Below are positions 6,851 to 13,857 of a stretch of 19,214 nucleotides of DNA, one piece after another; the first letter of the stretch is position 1, and each line of letters starts with the position of its first letter. This stretch comes from Chloroflexota bacterium. GTDB taxonomy: Bacteria; Chloroflexota; Limnocylindria; P2-11E. Position numbers and translations under genes: made by a program. Under the pieces are notes generated by a model that was not told the DNA's origin, did no database searches, and saw only the letters and a program-made list of their open reading frames with translations. The DNA lies in assembly GCA_005889445.1 (NCBI GenBank), contig VBGS01000084.1:1-19214 (forward strand). The letters run 5' to 3'.

Positions 6851-7777
6851 CTAGTGCGTCTTCAGGCGCGGGTCGAGCGCGTCGCGAAGACCGTCCCCGA
6901 TGAGGTACAGACAGAGCACCGTCAGAAAGATCATCACGCCCGGTGAGACGACGAGCCACCACGCCCGCACGAAATACGACGCGCCGTTGGTGAGCATGTT
7001 CCCCCACGACGGCGTGGGCGGCAGGATGCCGAATCCGAGGAAGCTCAGGGCCGATTCCAGCAAGATGATCGCCCCCACGTCGATCGCGGCGAGGACGAAG
7101 ATGAGCGGCAGCACGTTCGGGAGGATGTGCCGAAACATGATGCGACGGTCGCGCGCGCCGATCGTGTGCGCCGCGGTGATGAACTCCCGCTCGCGGAGCG
7201 AGAACGTCTGGCCCCGGACATAGAGCGTGATCCCGGTCCAGTTCAGCAGGCCGATGATCGCGATGAGCACGTAGGGTCCCGGCTGCCAGAGCGCGGCGAT
7301 GATGAGGAACAGATAGATCTGCGGGATCCCGTTGAGGGTCGTGATGACGAACGTGACACCGTCGTCGATGACGCCGCGGAAGTAGCCGGCCGTGAGGCCC
7401 ACCGCGATCCCCACCGTCAGATTCACCAGCGCGGCGACAAAGCCGACCCCGAGCGAGACCTGTCCGCCGTACAGGAGCCGCACCACCTGGCTCCGGCCGA
7501 TCTCATCGGTGCCCAGGAGATACGCGAGATTGTCGAATTGCGGTTTCTCGTACGTGTGCAGCAGATCCTGCTGCGCGAACCGGTAGTGGAAGACGTACTC
7601 CGAGAGGAGCGGCGCTGCCGCGGCGAGAAGCGCGAAGATGGTCAGCAGGATGAAGGCGCCGATGGTGAGCCGGTCGCGGCGCAGCTTCCACCACGCGTTG
7701 CTCCACAGGCTGCGCGACGCGCGCGCGGCCCCCGGTGTCGCCGCGATGCGGCCCGCCGTGGCGGCGGTGGTGGCCAC
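6851..7777 (-). CDS. Opp/Dpp-type ABC transporter permease, DppC-like (first pair)
   Basis: Inner-membrane subunit of a peptide/nickel-type importer; pairs with the DppB-like permease next to it. 308 aa from a GTG at 7777, preceded by AAGGTGA 8 nt away. The GTG is 2 nt beyond the stop of the upstream permease. Features are the N-terminal first helix GAFILLTIFALLAAAAPLL, then YLLGTDEIGRSQVVRLLYGG, the family hallmark before the transport domain. The cytoplasmic EAA-type coupling loop is REFITAAHTIGARDRRIMF, and the C-terminus is GDGLRDALDPRLK, nearly invariant in DppC/OppC. The open frame continues upstream but overlaps the DppB-like gene and has no membrane character. Substrate cannot be read from the permease. 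Confidence 0.94.
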   Translation of the reverse strand: MATTAATAGRIAATPGAARASRSLWSNAWWKLRRDRLTIGAFILLTIFALLAAAAPLLSEYVFHYRFAQQDLLHTYEKPQFDNLAYLLGTDEIGRSQVVRLLYGGQVSLGVGFVAALVNLTVGIAVGLTAGYFRGVIDDGVTFVITTLNGIPQIYLFLIIAALWQPGPYVLIAIIGLLNWTGITLYVRGQTFSLREREFITAAHTIGARDRRIMFRHILPNVLPLIFVLAAIDVGAIILLESALSFLGFGILPPTPSWGNMLTNGASYFVRAWWLVVSPGVMIFLTVLCLYLIGDGLRDALDPRLKTH

Positions 7778-7779
7778 GT

Positions 7780-8739
7780 TTATTTCACCTTGATCCGCGG
7801 GTCGACGAACGCGTACGTCAGATCGCGCAGCAGGTAGCTCAGCACGAGGAGCGTGCTCGTGAACATCACCCCCGCCTGCACGATCGGATAGTCCTTCGCG
7901 ATCGCCGCCTGGAACGTGAACTGCCCGACACCGGGCCATGAGAAGACCTGCTCGATGACCAGCGCGCCACCCACGAGGGTCGCGAGGATGCCGCCCAGCG
8001 CGGTGACGACCGGGATGAGCGCGTTGCGCAGCGCATGACCATAGACGACCGTCCGCTCCCGGAGTCCCTTGGCGTGCGCCGTACGGATGAAGTCCTGCGA
8101 GAGCACGTCGAGCGTCTCCGTCCGCAGGATCCGCGAGTAGATCGCGATGCCCGTCAGCGCGAGCACGAACGCGGGCAGCAGGAGATGCCTCGCGTAGTCG
8201 AGGACGTCCGTCTGGCTCTTCCCCACCCCGAGAAGACCCTGGCTGGGAAGCCAGCGCAGGTTGATCGCGAAGACGATGATCAGGATCTGGCCGAGCCAGA
8301 ACGCCGGCACGGCGTGACCCGCGACGCCGAGGACCCGGATGACGTTGTCGACCCAGCTCCCACGGCGCAGCGCGGCGAGCACGCCGAGGGTCACGCCGAT
8401 GAGGATCTGGAGGATCAGCGCGGCGATCGCGAGCTCGAGCGTCGCGCCCAGGCGCTCGGTGAGCATCGTGAAGGCCTCGCGGTGGTAGATGAACGAATCG
8501 CCGAAGTTGCCTTGAAGGGCCTTGGTGACCCAGTCCACGTACTGGAGCGGGAGCGGCTTGTCGAGCCCGTAGGCGTGGACCAGGCGGTTGTAGTCGTCCT
8601 GGGTGAAGTTCTGGACCCCGAAGGTGAAGAGGCGGATCGGGTCACCCGGGGAAAGACGAGCGATCGCGAACGTGATGATCGAGATGCCGATGAGCGTGGG
8701 GATCGCGTATAGGAGCCTGCGAATGACGAATTCGCGCAA
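7780..8739 (-). CDS. Opp/Dpp-type ABC transporter permease, DppB-like (first pair)
   Basis: 319-aa inner-membrane permease with six predicted helices. The N-terminus REFVIRRLLYAIPTLIG is classical for DppB/OppB. Further on are YGLDKPLPLQYVDWV, the GNFGDS version of the GDxGxS motif, the coupling loop RTAHAKGLRERTVVYGHALR with NALIPVV after it, and VDPRIKVK at the end. I prefer the TTG at 8739 because GGAGGAG lies 3-5 nt upstream. The GTG at 8751 would put that Shine-Dalgarno inside the coding sequence and has none of its own. The stop TAA is 2 nt from the DppC-like GTG. The gene is separated from the preceding binding protein by 62 nt holding a strong hairpin. It serves as the intact reference for the disrupted permease at 13857-14722. 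Confidence 0.93.
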   Translation of the reverse strand: MREFVIRRLLYAIPTLIGISIITFAIARLSPGDPIRLFTFGVQNFTQDDYNRLVHAYGLDKPLPLQYVDWVTKALQGNFGDSFIYHREAFTMLTERLGATLELAIAALILQILIGVTLGVLAALRRGSWVDNVIRVLGVAGHAVPAFWLGQILIIVFAINLRWLPSQGLLGVGKSQTDVLDYARHLLLPAFVLALTGIAIYSRILRTETLDVLSQDFIRTAHAKGLRERTVVYGHALRNALIPVVTALGGILATLVGGALVIEQVFSWPGVGQFTFQAAIAKDYPIVQAGVMFTSTLLVLSYLLRDLTYAFVDPRIKVK

Positions 8740-8740
8740 A

Positions 8741-8767
8741 CGCTCCTCCACCCGACCGAGAGGAGCG
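8741..8767 (-). promoter_or_regulatory. Possible anti-Shine-Dalgarno pairing upstream of DppB-like permease
   Basis: On the minus-strand transcript CGCTCCTC (8767-8760) is exactly complementary to GAGGAGCG (8748-8741), 11 nt downstream, which contains the Shine-Dalgarno for the TTG at 8739. The first of these is also the 3' arm of the 12-bp hairpin at 8760-8786, so the two structures exclude each other. The complementarity is seen directly; the regulatory role is inference. Confidence 0.4.
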
Positions 8768-8786
8768 CCGGCGGCCGGCGCTCCTC
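8760..8786 (-). repeat. Strong intercistronic stem-loop between SBP2 and DppB-like permease
   Basis: GAGGAGCGCCGG and CCGGCGCTCCTC form a perfect 12-bp stem with a 3-nt loop. It begins 15 nt after the SBP2 stop codon and ends about 20 nt before the permease start. No T-run follows. Such elements downstream of binding-protein genes are known from transporter operons such as malE-malF, where they protect or partly terminate the upstream message so that binding protein exceeds permease. Confidence 0.7.
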
Positions 8787-8801
8787 AGGGTCGTCAGTCG
8801 G

Positions 8802-10526
8802 CTAGGGCTTGATCCACCATTCGTGCACGTTGTAGATCGTGGCGTACGGCGCGGGAGCGAACTGCTGCAACGACTTCTGCGAGACCGCGAGGACGTTGTT
8901 CTCGTAGCCGAAGTTGTACGGCTGGTTCTCGTTGAGGATCTTGTTGAACGTCTCGTACTGCTTCTTCCGCGCGGCGGTCGAGCAGTCGCCGTTCGACGGG
9001 TTGCGACCCTCTTCAATGGCCTTGTCCATCGCGCCGTCCTTGAAGAACGTGAAGCCGAAGCCGGTCACGCCCTTCGCCGGGTCGGGGATGTTGCTCGAAT
9101 GCCAGATGGAGTACGGGTCGACGTCGCCACCGAGAGACCAGCCGATGATCGTCGCTTCGAGTGACTGGTCGCCGGTCGTGAGCTTGGTCACCAGGCCCTG
9201 GAACGCCTCGGGGGCTGCCTTGGCGTTGATGCCGAGCCCCTTGTACTGCTCGGCCGCGACCTGGGCGAGCGTCTCGCGCTCCTGGTTGCCTGAATTGGTG
9301 GAGATGGTGAGGTTGAACTTCTTGCCGGCGCTGTTCTGGAGGATGCCGTCGGATCCCGGCGTCCAGCCGGCGTCCCTCAGGAGCTGCTGCGCCTTGGCCT
9401 TGTCGAACTTGTACGGCTCCAGATTCGCGCCCGCCGGATATGCCCACTGGACCTGGACGTGGTGCGAGACGTTCTTGGTCGCCTCACCGAAGACGACCGC
9501 CTTGATGACGGCGTCCATGTCGATGCCGTAGGCGAGCGCCTGACGGACGCGCTTGTCCGCGAGGGCGGTCGCGCTCGGGCTCGCGGTGTTCCAGCCGATG
9601 AACGTGTACCCCAGCGACGGGTACTTCTGGATCTTCACCGAGTCAACGGTCTGCATGTCGGCGAGGTCCTTCGCCTGGATCGTTCCGAAGGTGATCTCGC
9701 CGGTCTTGAGGCCGTTCGCGATCGCGGTCTGGTTGGCGACCACCTTGTAGACGTACTGATCGACATTGGGGACGCCCTGCCAGTAGGTCTCGTTCTTGTT
9801 CATGATGATCTGATCGCCCTTGCGCCACTCGGCGAACTTGAAGGGTCCGCTGAAGACGGTCGGAGCGGCGTTCTCCGGCGCCGTGTCGATCTCGTCCTTC
9901 GAGGCGTCGGTCACGTACTTGCCGAAGACCTGTGTCGGCAGCGGCTGGATCGTGTTGAGGTCGAGGATCGCCGGGCAGGAGACTTTCGTCATCGTGACTG
10001 CGACCTTCTTGGGGTTCGCGCTGTCGACCTTGACGCCAGGGATCGTGTTCGCCTTGCCGTCGGAGTAATCCTTGAAGCCCTGGACGTCCTGGTAGTTCGA
10101 CTTGCGGACGGTCTTCTTGCTCTTGCCGACCGCCTTTATCGCCGTGACGACGTCCTCACCGATCACCTGCTTCCCGTCCGACCAGTTGGCCTTCGCGTTC
10201 AGCTCGAAGGTATAGGTGAGGCCGTCGCTCGACTGCGTGAAGGTGGCCATCCGCGGCTTCGGCTCGCCGTTCTGCGGATCCTGGATCAGCAGCGCGTCGT
10301 AGATCAGGTTGATCACCCGCGCCGACGAGGTGTCGTTGGAGAGGACCGGCTGCATCGTCGCGATGTCCGTGATCGTGGCTTCGATGATTCGTCCACCCTG
10401 CTGCGGCTTCTCCGATGCCGCCGGCGTCGGGCTCGACGCGGCCGGACCTGGTGAGCAGGCCGTCGCGACGAGCAAGGCGCCCGCGGCGAGCGCGAACAGG
10501 ATGCGGCTGGTGCGGTGCTGCTTCAT
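8802..10526 (-). CDS. Family-5 extracellular solute-binding lipoprotein (peptide/nickel type), SBP2
   Basis: 574-aa binding protein expected to sit on the outer face of the cytoplasmic membrane through Cys24 (lipobox LVATAC). A low-complexity Ser/Pro/Ala linker (SPGPAASSPTPAASEKP) precedes the folded domain. Family-5 features are the start GGRIIEATITDIATMQPV, the FAEWRKGDQIIMNKNETYW block and RQALAYGIDMDAVIKAVVFG. The end is NVHEWWIKP. The ATG at 10526 follows GAGGGGC and fits the signal peptide. It is the first gene of a set with the DppB- and DppC-like permeases and SBP1, set off from the DppF gene by 137 nt. A candidate -10 box and a leader hairpin lie upstream, so it may have its own promoter. 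Ligand is probably a peptide; other family-5 ligands cannot be excluded. Confidence 0.93.
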   Translation of the reverse strand: MKQHRTSRILFALAAGALLVATACSPGPAASSPTPAASEKPQQGGRIIEATITDIATMQPVLSNDTSSARVINLIYDALLIQDPQNGEPKPRMATFTQSSDGLTYTFELNAKANWSDGKQVIGEDVVTAIKAVGKSKKTVRKSNYQDVQGFKDYSDGKANTIPGVKVDSANPKKVAVTMTKVSCPAILDLNTIQPLPTQVFGKYVTDASKDEIDTAPENAAPTVFSGPFKFAEWRKGDQIIMNKNETYWQGVPNVDQYVYKVVANQTAIANGLKTGEITFGTIQAKDLADMQTVDSVKIQKYPSLGYTFIGWNTASPSATALADKRVRQALAYGIDMDAVIKAVVFGEATKNVSHHVQVQWAYPAGANLEPYKFDKAKAQQLLRDAGWTPGSDGILQNSAGKKFNLTISTNSGNQERETLAQVAAEQYKGLGINAKAAPEAFQGLVTKLTTGDQSLEATIIGWSLGGDVDPYSIWHSSNIPDPAKGVTGFGFTFFKDGAMDKAIEEGRNPSNGDCSTAARKKQYETFNKILNENQPYNFGYENNVLAVSQKSLQQFAPAPYATIYNVHEWWIKP

Positions 10527-10541
10527 GCCCCTCTGTGCTCC

Positions 10542-10558
10542 TTTCCCATGGCGGGAAA
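10542..10558 (-). repeat. Stem-loop in SBP2 leader next to the ribosome-binding site
   Basis: On the transcript TTTCCC and GGGAAA form a 6-bp stem with a 5-nt loop, directly followed by GGAG. If transcription starts about 7 nt after the TAGACT box, this hairpin would be at the extreme 5' end of the mRNA, where stem-loops are known to slow decay (as for ompA). The structure is seen; the role is inferred. Confidence 0.4.
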
Positions 10559-10565
10559 CTTCGCG

Positions 10566-10571
10566 AGTCTA
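10566..10571 (-). promoter_or_regulatory. Candidate -10 box (TAGACT) for SBP2
   Basis: The minus strand reads TAGACT, 4 of 6 matches to TATAAT with the important TA and final T kept. It lies about 40 nt upstream of the SBP2 ATG. A very similar sequence (TTGCTAGACTGCGCG) lies upstream of the DppD gene at 12880-12885, which raises the chance that both are promoters. Confidence 0.3.
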
Positions 10572-10663
10572 GGCAAAGACCGCCTGTGTGGCCGTCCCCC
10601 GCCCTGCTATACCGACCTACGGCCCGGCGCGTTCGGACGATCAGTCCACTCGACGAGCGGTCG

Positions 10664-11704
10664 CTACGCTCCCGGGAAGTGGCAGGCCGCCCAGTGGCGC
10701 GGCTCGTGCTCGATGAACTCCGGATCCACCTCGGAACAGATCTGCTGGGCCTTCCAGCAGCGCGTGTGGAACCGGCATCCGGAGGGCGGGTTCACCGGTG
10801 ACGGGACGTCACCGGTCAGGATGATCCGCTTGCGCTTTGACTCGACCGCCGGATCCGGGATCGGCACCGCCGAGAGCAGCGCCTGGCTATATGGGTGCAG
10901 CGGCCGCTCGTAGAGGTCCACGCGGTCGGCGAGCTCGACGATCTTGCCGAGGTACATGACCGCGACGCGATCGCTGATGTGGCGCACGACCGAGAGATCG
11001 TGGGCGATGAAGAGGTACGTGAGCTTGAACCGGTCCTGCAGCTCCTCGAGCAGATTGATCACCTGTGCCTGGATCGAGACGTCGAGCGCCGAGATCGGCT
11101 CGTCGCAGACGATGAACTCGGGCTCGACCGCGAGCGCGCGCGCGATCCCGATCCGCTGCCGCTGGCCGCCTGAGAATTCGTGCGGGTAGCGGTTGGTGAA
11201 GTACGGATTGAGACCGACCACCCGAAGGAGCTCCTGGACTCGCTGGGTCTTCTCGCCGCCACGGGCGAGGTTATGGACCTCGAGCGGCTCACCGATGATG
11301 TTGCCCACCGTCATCCGCGGATTCAGCGACGCATACGGATCCTGGAAGATCATCTGCATGCGCCGGCGCATCTTGCGCATCTGCTCGCCGCCCAGCGTCG
11401 TCAGCTCGGTGCCATCGAAGTTGACCGTCCCGGCGGTGGGCTTGTAGAGCTGGAGGATCGCGCGGCCCGTCGTGGACTTGCCGCAACCGGACTCGCCGAC
11501 GAGACCGAGCGTCTCGCCCTTCTCGACGAAGAAGTCGATCCCGTCGACCGCGCGGACGGCACCGACCTGCCGCTGGAAGATGATCCCCTGCGTGAGCGGG
11601 AAGTGCATCTTCAAAGCCTTGACGTCGAGGAGGTTCTTGCCGCTGCCCGCGGTCGCGGTGCTGCGAGCTCTGGTGTATTCGCCCGTGCCTGGAGTTACGG
11701 CCAT
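10664..11704 (-). CDS. Opp/Dpp-type transporter ATPase, DppF/OppF-like
   Basis: Cytoplasmic ATPase that, with the DppD-like subunit, powers the peptide-type importers encoded on either side. 346 aa from an ATG at 11704 preceded by AGGGGGAG. Walker A GESGCGKS is at about 70-77, the signature FSGGQ at 177-181, Walker B FIVCDE at 197-202 and the H-loop His235. The C-terminal oligopeptide-transporter domain carries PSPVNPPSGCRFHTRC with Cys310, 316, 323 and 341. This four-Cys pattern is the kind that holds a [4Fe-4S] cluster in some Dpp/Opp ATPases. The first 25 residues are a nonconserved Thr/Ala/Gly-rich extension. The gene starts 10 nt after the DppD stop. As no other Opp-type ATPase is present, it probably serves both permease pairs. 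Confidence 0.95.
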   Translation of the reverse strand: MAVTPGTGEYTRARSTATAGSGKNLLDVKALKMHFPLTQGIIFQRQVGAVRAVDGIDFFVEKGETLGLVGESGCGKSTTGRAILQLYKPTAGTVNFDGTELTTLGGEQMRKMRRRMQMIFQDPYASLNPRMTVGNIIGEPLEVHNLARGGEKTQRVQELLRVVGLNPYFTNRYPHEFSGGQRQRIGIARALAVEPEFIVCDEPISALDVSIQAQVINLLEELQDRFKLTYLFIAHDLSVVRHISDRVAVMYLGKIVELADRVDLYERPLHPYSQALLSAVPIPDPAVESKRKRIILTGDVPSPVNPPSGCRFHTRCWKAQQICSEVDPEFIEHEPRHWAACHFPGA

Positions 11705-11714
11705 CTCGCTCCCC

Positions 11715-12845
11715 CTAGTTGACCGGCGACGGCGGAGGCGGCGGCGTCCCCGCACCGGGCGCGGTGCCCTCGAGGGTCACCTGCGCGACCTCCTGCTTGA
11801 TCTCTTCGATCACGCGGGTGTCGCCGATCTCGCGGTGCCAATCGGTGTCGACGAGCCAGCCGCCCTCCTGCGTCCCCCAGCAGCGCGCCTCGTGGTCGGG
11901 CTTGGCATTGGGGATGTGCCGCAGCTCCGGCTCCTTCTCCTTGCAGACGTCTCGCCGGTACTGGCAGCGCGGCTCGAAGCGGCATCCCGGCGGCGGCGCG
12001 ATGAGGTCCGGCGGCAGGCCTTCGATGGGGAGCAGCTTCCCCTTGCGCTTCTCGTCAAGACGGGGGATCGAGCGCAGCAGGCCCCACGTGTACGGCATCT
12101 TCGGATTCGCGAAGAGCTCGGTCGTGTCGGCCTTCTCGACGATCTTGCCGCCGTACATCACGTGGATCCGCTGGGTCATCCCGGCGACGACGCCGAGGTC
12201 GTGGGTGATGAGGATGAACGCGGTGCGGAACTCGCGCGCGAGATTCTTCAGCAGGTCCAGGATCTGGGCCTGGATCGTGACGTCCAGCGCGGTCGTCGGC
12301 TCGTCGGCGAGGATGAGCTTGGGGTTGCAGGACAGCGCCATCGCGATCATCACGCGCTGACGCATGCCGCCTGAGAACTGGTGTGGATAGCCGTCGAGCC
12401 GCTTCTTCGCGCCCGGGATGCCGACCAGGTCGAGGAGCTCGACGGTGCGCTTGCGCGCCTCGCTCTTGTCCATCTTGAGATGCAGCTCCAGCGCTTCGGA
12501 GATCTGCCGGCTGATGGTGAGGACCGGGTTGAGGCTGGTCATGGGGTCCTGGAAGATCATCGCGATGTTGTTCCCGCGGATCCCGCGGACCTCGTCGTCG
12601 TCCATCTTGAGCACGTCCTGACCGTCGAAGATGATCGAGCCCTGGACGATGCGGCCGGGGGGCTGCGGAATGAGACGCATCAGCGAGAGCGCGGTGACCG
12701 ATTTCCCGCATCCGGACTCGCCGACGAGCCCCAGGGTCTCGCCGGCCTCGAGCTCGAATGACACGCCGTCGACCGCGCGAACGACGCCGTCGCGCGTGAA
12801 GAACTGCGTCTTGAGGTCCTTGACCTCGAGAAGCTGCTGAGCCAC
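11715..12845 (-). CDS. Opp/Dpp-type transporter ATPase, DppD/OppD-like
   Basis: 376-aa cytoplasmic ATPase, partner of the DppF-like subunit. The GTG at 12845 follows GAGGGGGAC. Walker A GESGCGKS is at 42-49, signature FSGGM at 157-161, Walker B LILADE at 178-183 and the H-loop His215. The C-terminal region has GCRFEPRC with Cys288, 294, 301 and 322, again the probable [4Fe-4S] pattern of the family. After the last Cys there is an unusual tail of about 54 residues. It contains an acidic helical stretch (VIEEIKQEVAQV) and ends in a run of prolines. Most DppD proteins stop soon after the Cys motif. A 52-nt gap separates it from the OppC-like gene upstream, with a candidate -10 box. Confidence 0.95.
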   Translation of the reverse strand: MAQQLLEVKDLKTQFFTRDGVVRAVDGVSFELEAGETLGLVGESGCGKSVTALSLMRLIPQPPGRIVQGSIIFDGQDVLKMDDDEVRGIRGNNIAMIFQDPMTSLNPVLTISRQISEALELHLKMDKSEARKRTVELLDLVGIPGAKKRLDGYPHQFSGGMRQRVMIAMALSCNPKLILADEPTTALDVTIQAQILDLLKNLAREFRTAFILITHDLGVVAGMTQRIHVMYGGKIVEKADTTELFANPKMPYTWGLLRSIPRLDEKRKGKLLPIEGLPPDLIAPPPGCRFEPRCQYRRDVCKEKEPELRHIPNAKPDHEARCWGTQEGGWLVDTDWHREIGDTRVIEEIKQEVAQVTLEGTAPGAGTPPPPPSPVN

Positions 12846-12879
12846 TAGTCCCCCTCACCGCCCCGCGGGATTGCCGCGC

Positions 12880-12885
12880 AGTCTA
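12880..12885 (-). promoter_or_regulatory. Candidate -10 box (TAGACT) upstream of DppD
   Basis: The minus strand reads TAGACT in the 52-nt spacer between the OppC-like and DppD-like genes, about 35 nt before the GTG. The surrounding TTGCTAGACTGCGCG resembles the context upstream of SBP2. The best -35 at 17 bp is TGAAGA, a weak match inside the end of the permease gene. A small 5-bp hairpin (12864-12878) follows. Confidence 0.25.
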
Positions 12886-12897
12886 GCAATGGACGAC

Positions 12898-13857
12898 CTA
12901 GATCTTCATCCGCGGATCGAGGGCGTCCCGGAGCCCGTCGCCGACGAAGGTGCAGGCGAGCAGGACGATCGAGATGCAGAAGGCCGGAAGGAGCACCGGC
13001 CACGGTGTTGTCGAGAAGACGACGAATCCCTCGTTGATCATGGCCCCCCACGTCGGCGTCGGCGGCCTGACCCCGATCCCCAGGAACGACAGCGTCGCCT
13101 CGGTGAGCATGGCTCCCGGCACCGCGAAGGCGATCGACACGATCACCGGCGCGAGGATGTTCGGGAAGAGGTGCTTCAGCATGATCCTCACCGGACTCGC
13201 ACCCATGGCGCGCGCCGCCTCGATGAACTCCCGATGCTTGAGCGAGAGGACCTGACCGCGGATGAGCCGCGCGAGACCGACCCAGCTCACGATCGCAAGC
13301 GCGACGAAGATCAGTAACAGCCCGTCCATGACGAGGCCGAGGTCGGTGTTGCGAAGCGTGGCCACGATGATGATCACGAAGAGCAGGTCCGGGAACGCGT
13401 AGACGACGTCGGTGAAACGCATCAGCACGTTGTCGACCCAGCCACCGACGTAGCCCGAGAGCATCCCGATCGTCGCGCCGATGATGAAGACCATCGCCAC
13501 TGGCACGATGCCGACGACGAGACTCACTCGCGAGCCGTACATGAGTCGGGTGAGGATGTCTCTGCCAAGCTCATCGGACCCGAGGAGGTATGCGGAGTCG
13601 GTGAACCTGCTCCCGAAGAACCGTGTCCAGATCGGCTCCATCAGCTGCTTCGGAGTGTTCTGCTGGACGGGATCGTACGGCGCCACTACCTGCGCGGTGA
13701 TGGCGACAAAGGCCGCGAGCGCGATCACCACCATGCCCATCACCGCCGCGCGATTCCGGAAGAGACGCCAGAGCGCGTCGCGCCAGAGCGAGCGCTGCTT
13801 GCGGGCGAAGACTGTCGAGTCAGCCGGCTGCATTCCGGCCCGCACCGCGGTCGCCAT
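12898..13857 (-). CDS. Opp/Dpp-type ABC transporter permease, OppC-like (second pair)
   Basis: 319-aa inner-membrane permease. The N-terminal cytoplasmic part RSLWRDALWRLFRNRAAV is followed by the first helix. The family block AYLLGSDELGRDILTRLMYG comes next, then the coupling loop EFIEAARAMGASPVRIMLKH. LTEATLSFLGIGVRPPTPTWG and the terminal GDGLRDALDPRMKI are hallmark OppC/DppC sequences. The ATG at 13857 shares a base with the stop of the OppB-like gene (TGATG), so translation would normally be coupled. Because the upstream permease is frame-disrupted, this gene may be translated less efficiently or through re-initiation. A second ATG at codon 9 is possible but less likely. Confidence 0.94.
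   Translation of the reverse strand: MATAVRAGMQPADSTVFARKQRSLWRDALWRLFRNRAAVMGMVVIALAAFVAITAQVVAPYDPVQQNTPKQLMEPIWTRFFGSRFTDSAYLLGSDELGRDILTRLMYGSRVSLVVGIVPVAMVFIIGATIGMLSGYVGGWVDNVLMRFTDVVYAFPDLLFVIIIVATLRNTDLGLVMDGLLLIFVALAIVSWVGLARLIRGQVLSLKHREFIEAARAMGASPVRIMLKHLFPNILAPVIVSIAFAVPGAMLTEATLSFLGIGVRPPTPTWGAMINEGFVVFSTTPWPVLLPAFCISIVLLACTFVGDGLRDALDPRMKI

Larger units (their letters stand above)
10527..10663 (-). other. Intergenic region upstream of SBP2 (leader and candidate promoter)
   Basis: 137 nt between the DppF stop and the SBP2 ATG. On the minus strand it holds a TAGACT hexamer (10571-10566), then a 6-bp stem-loop (10558-10542), then the purine-rich AAAGGAG and GAGGGG before the ATG. 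No terminator with a T-run follows DppF, so read-through from the upstream genes is possible. The -35 region at 17 bp (CGGCCA) matches the consensus at only 3 of 6 positions. Confidence 0.4.

Noticed and set aside
9459..10454. Plus-strand open frame of 331 codons opposite SBP2
   Set aside because: Low-complexity Val/Asp/Arg composition, no recognisable domain, and complete overlap with a clear binding-protein gene.
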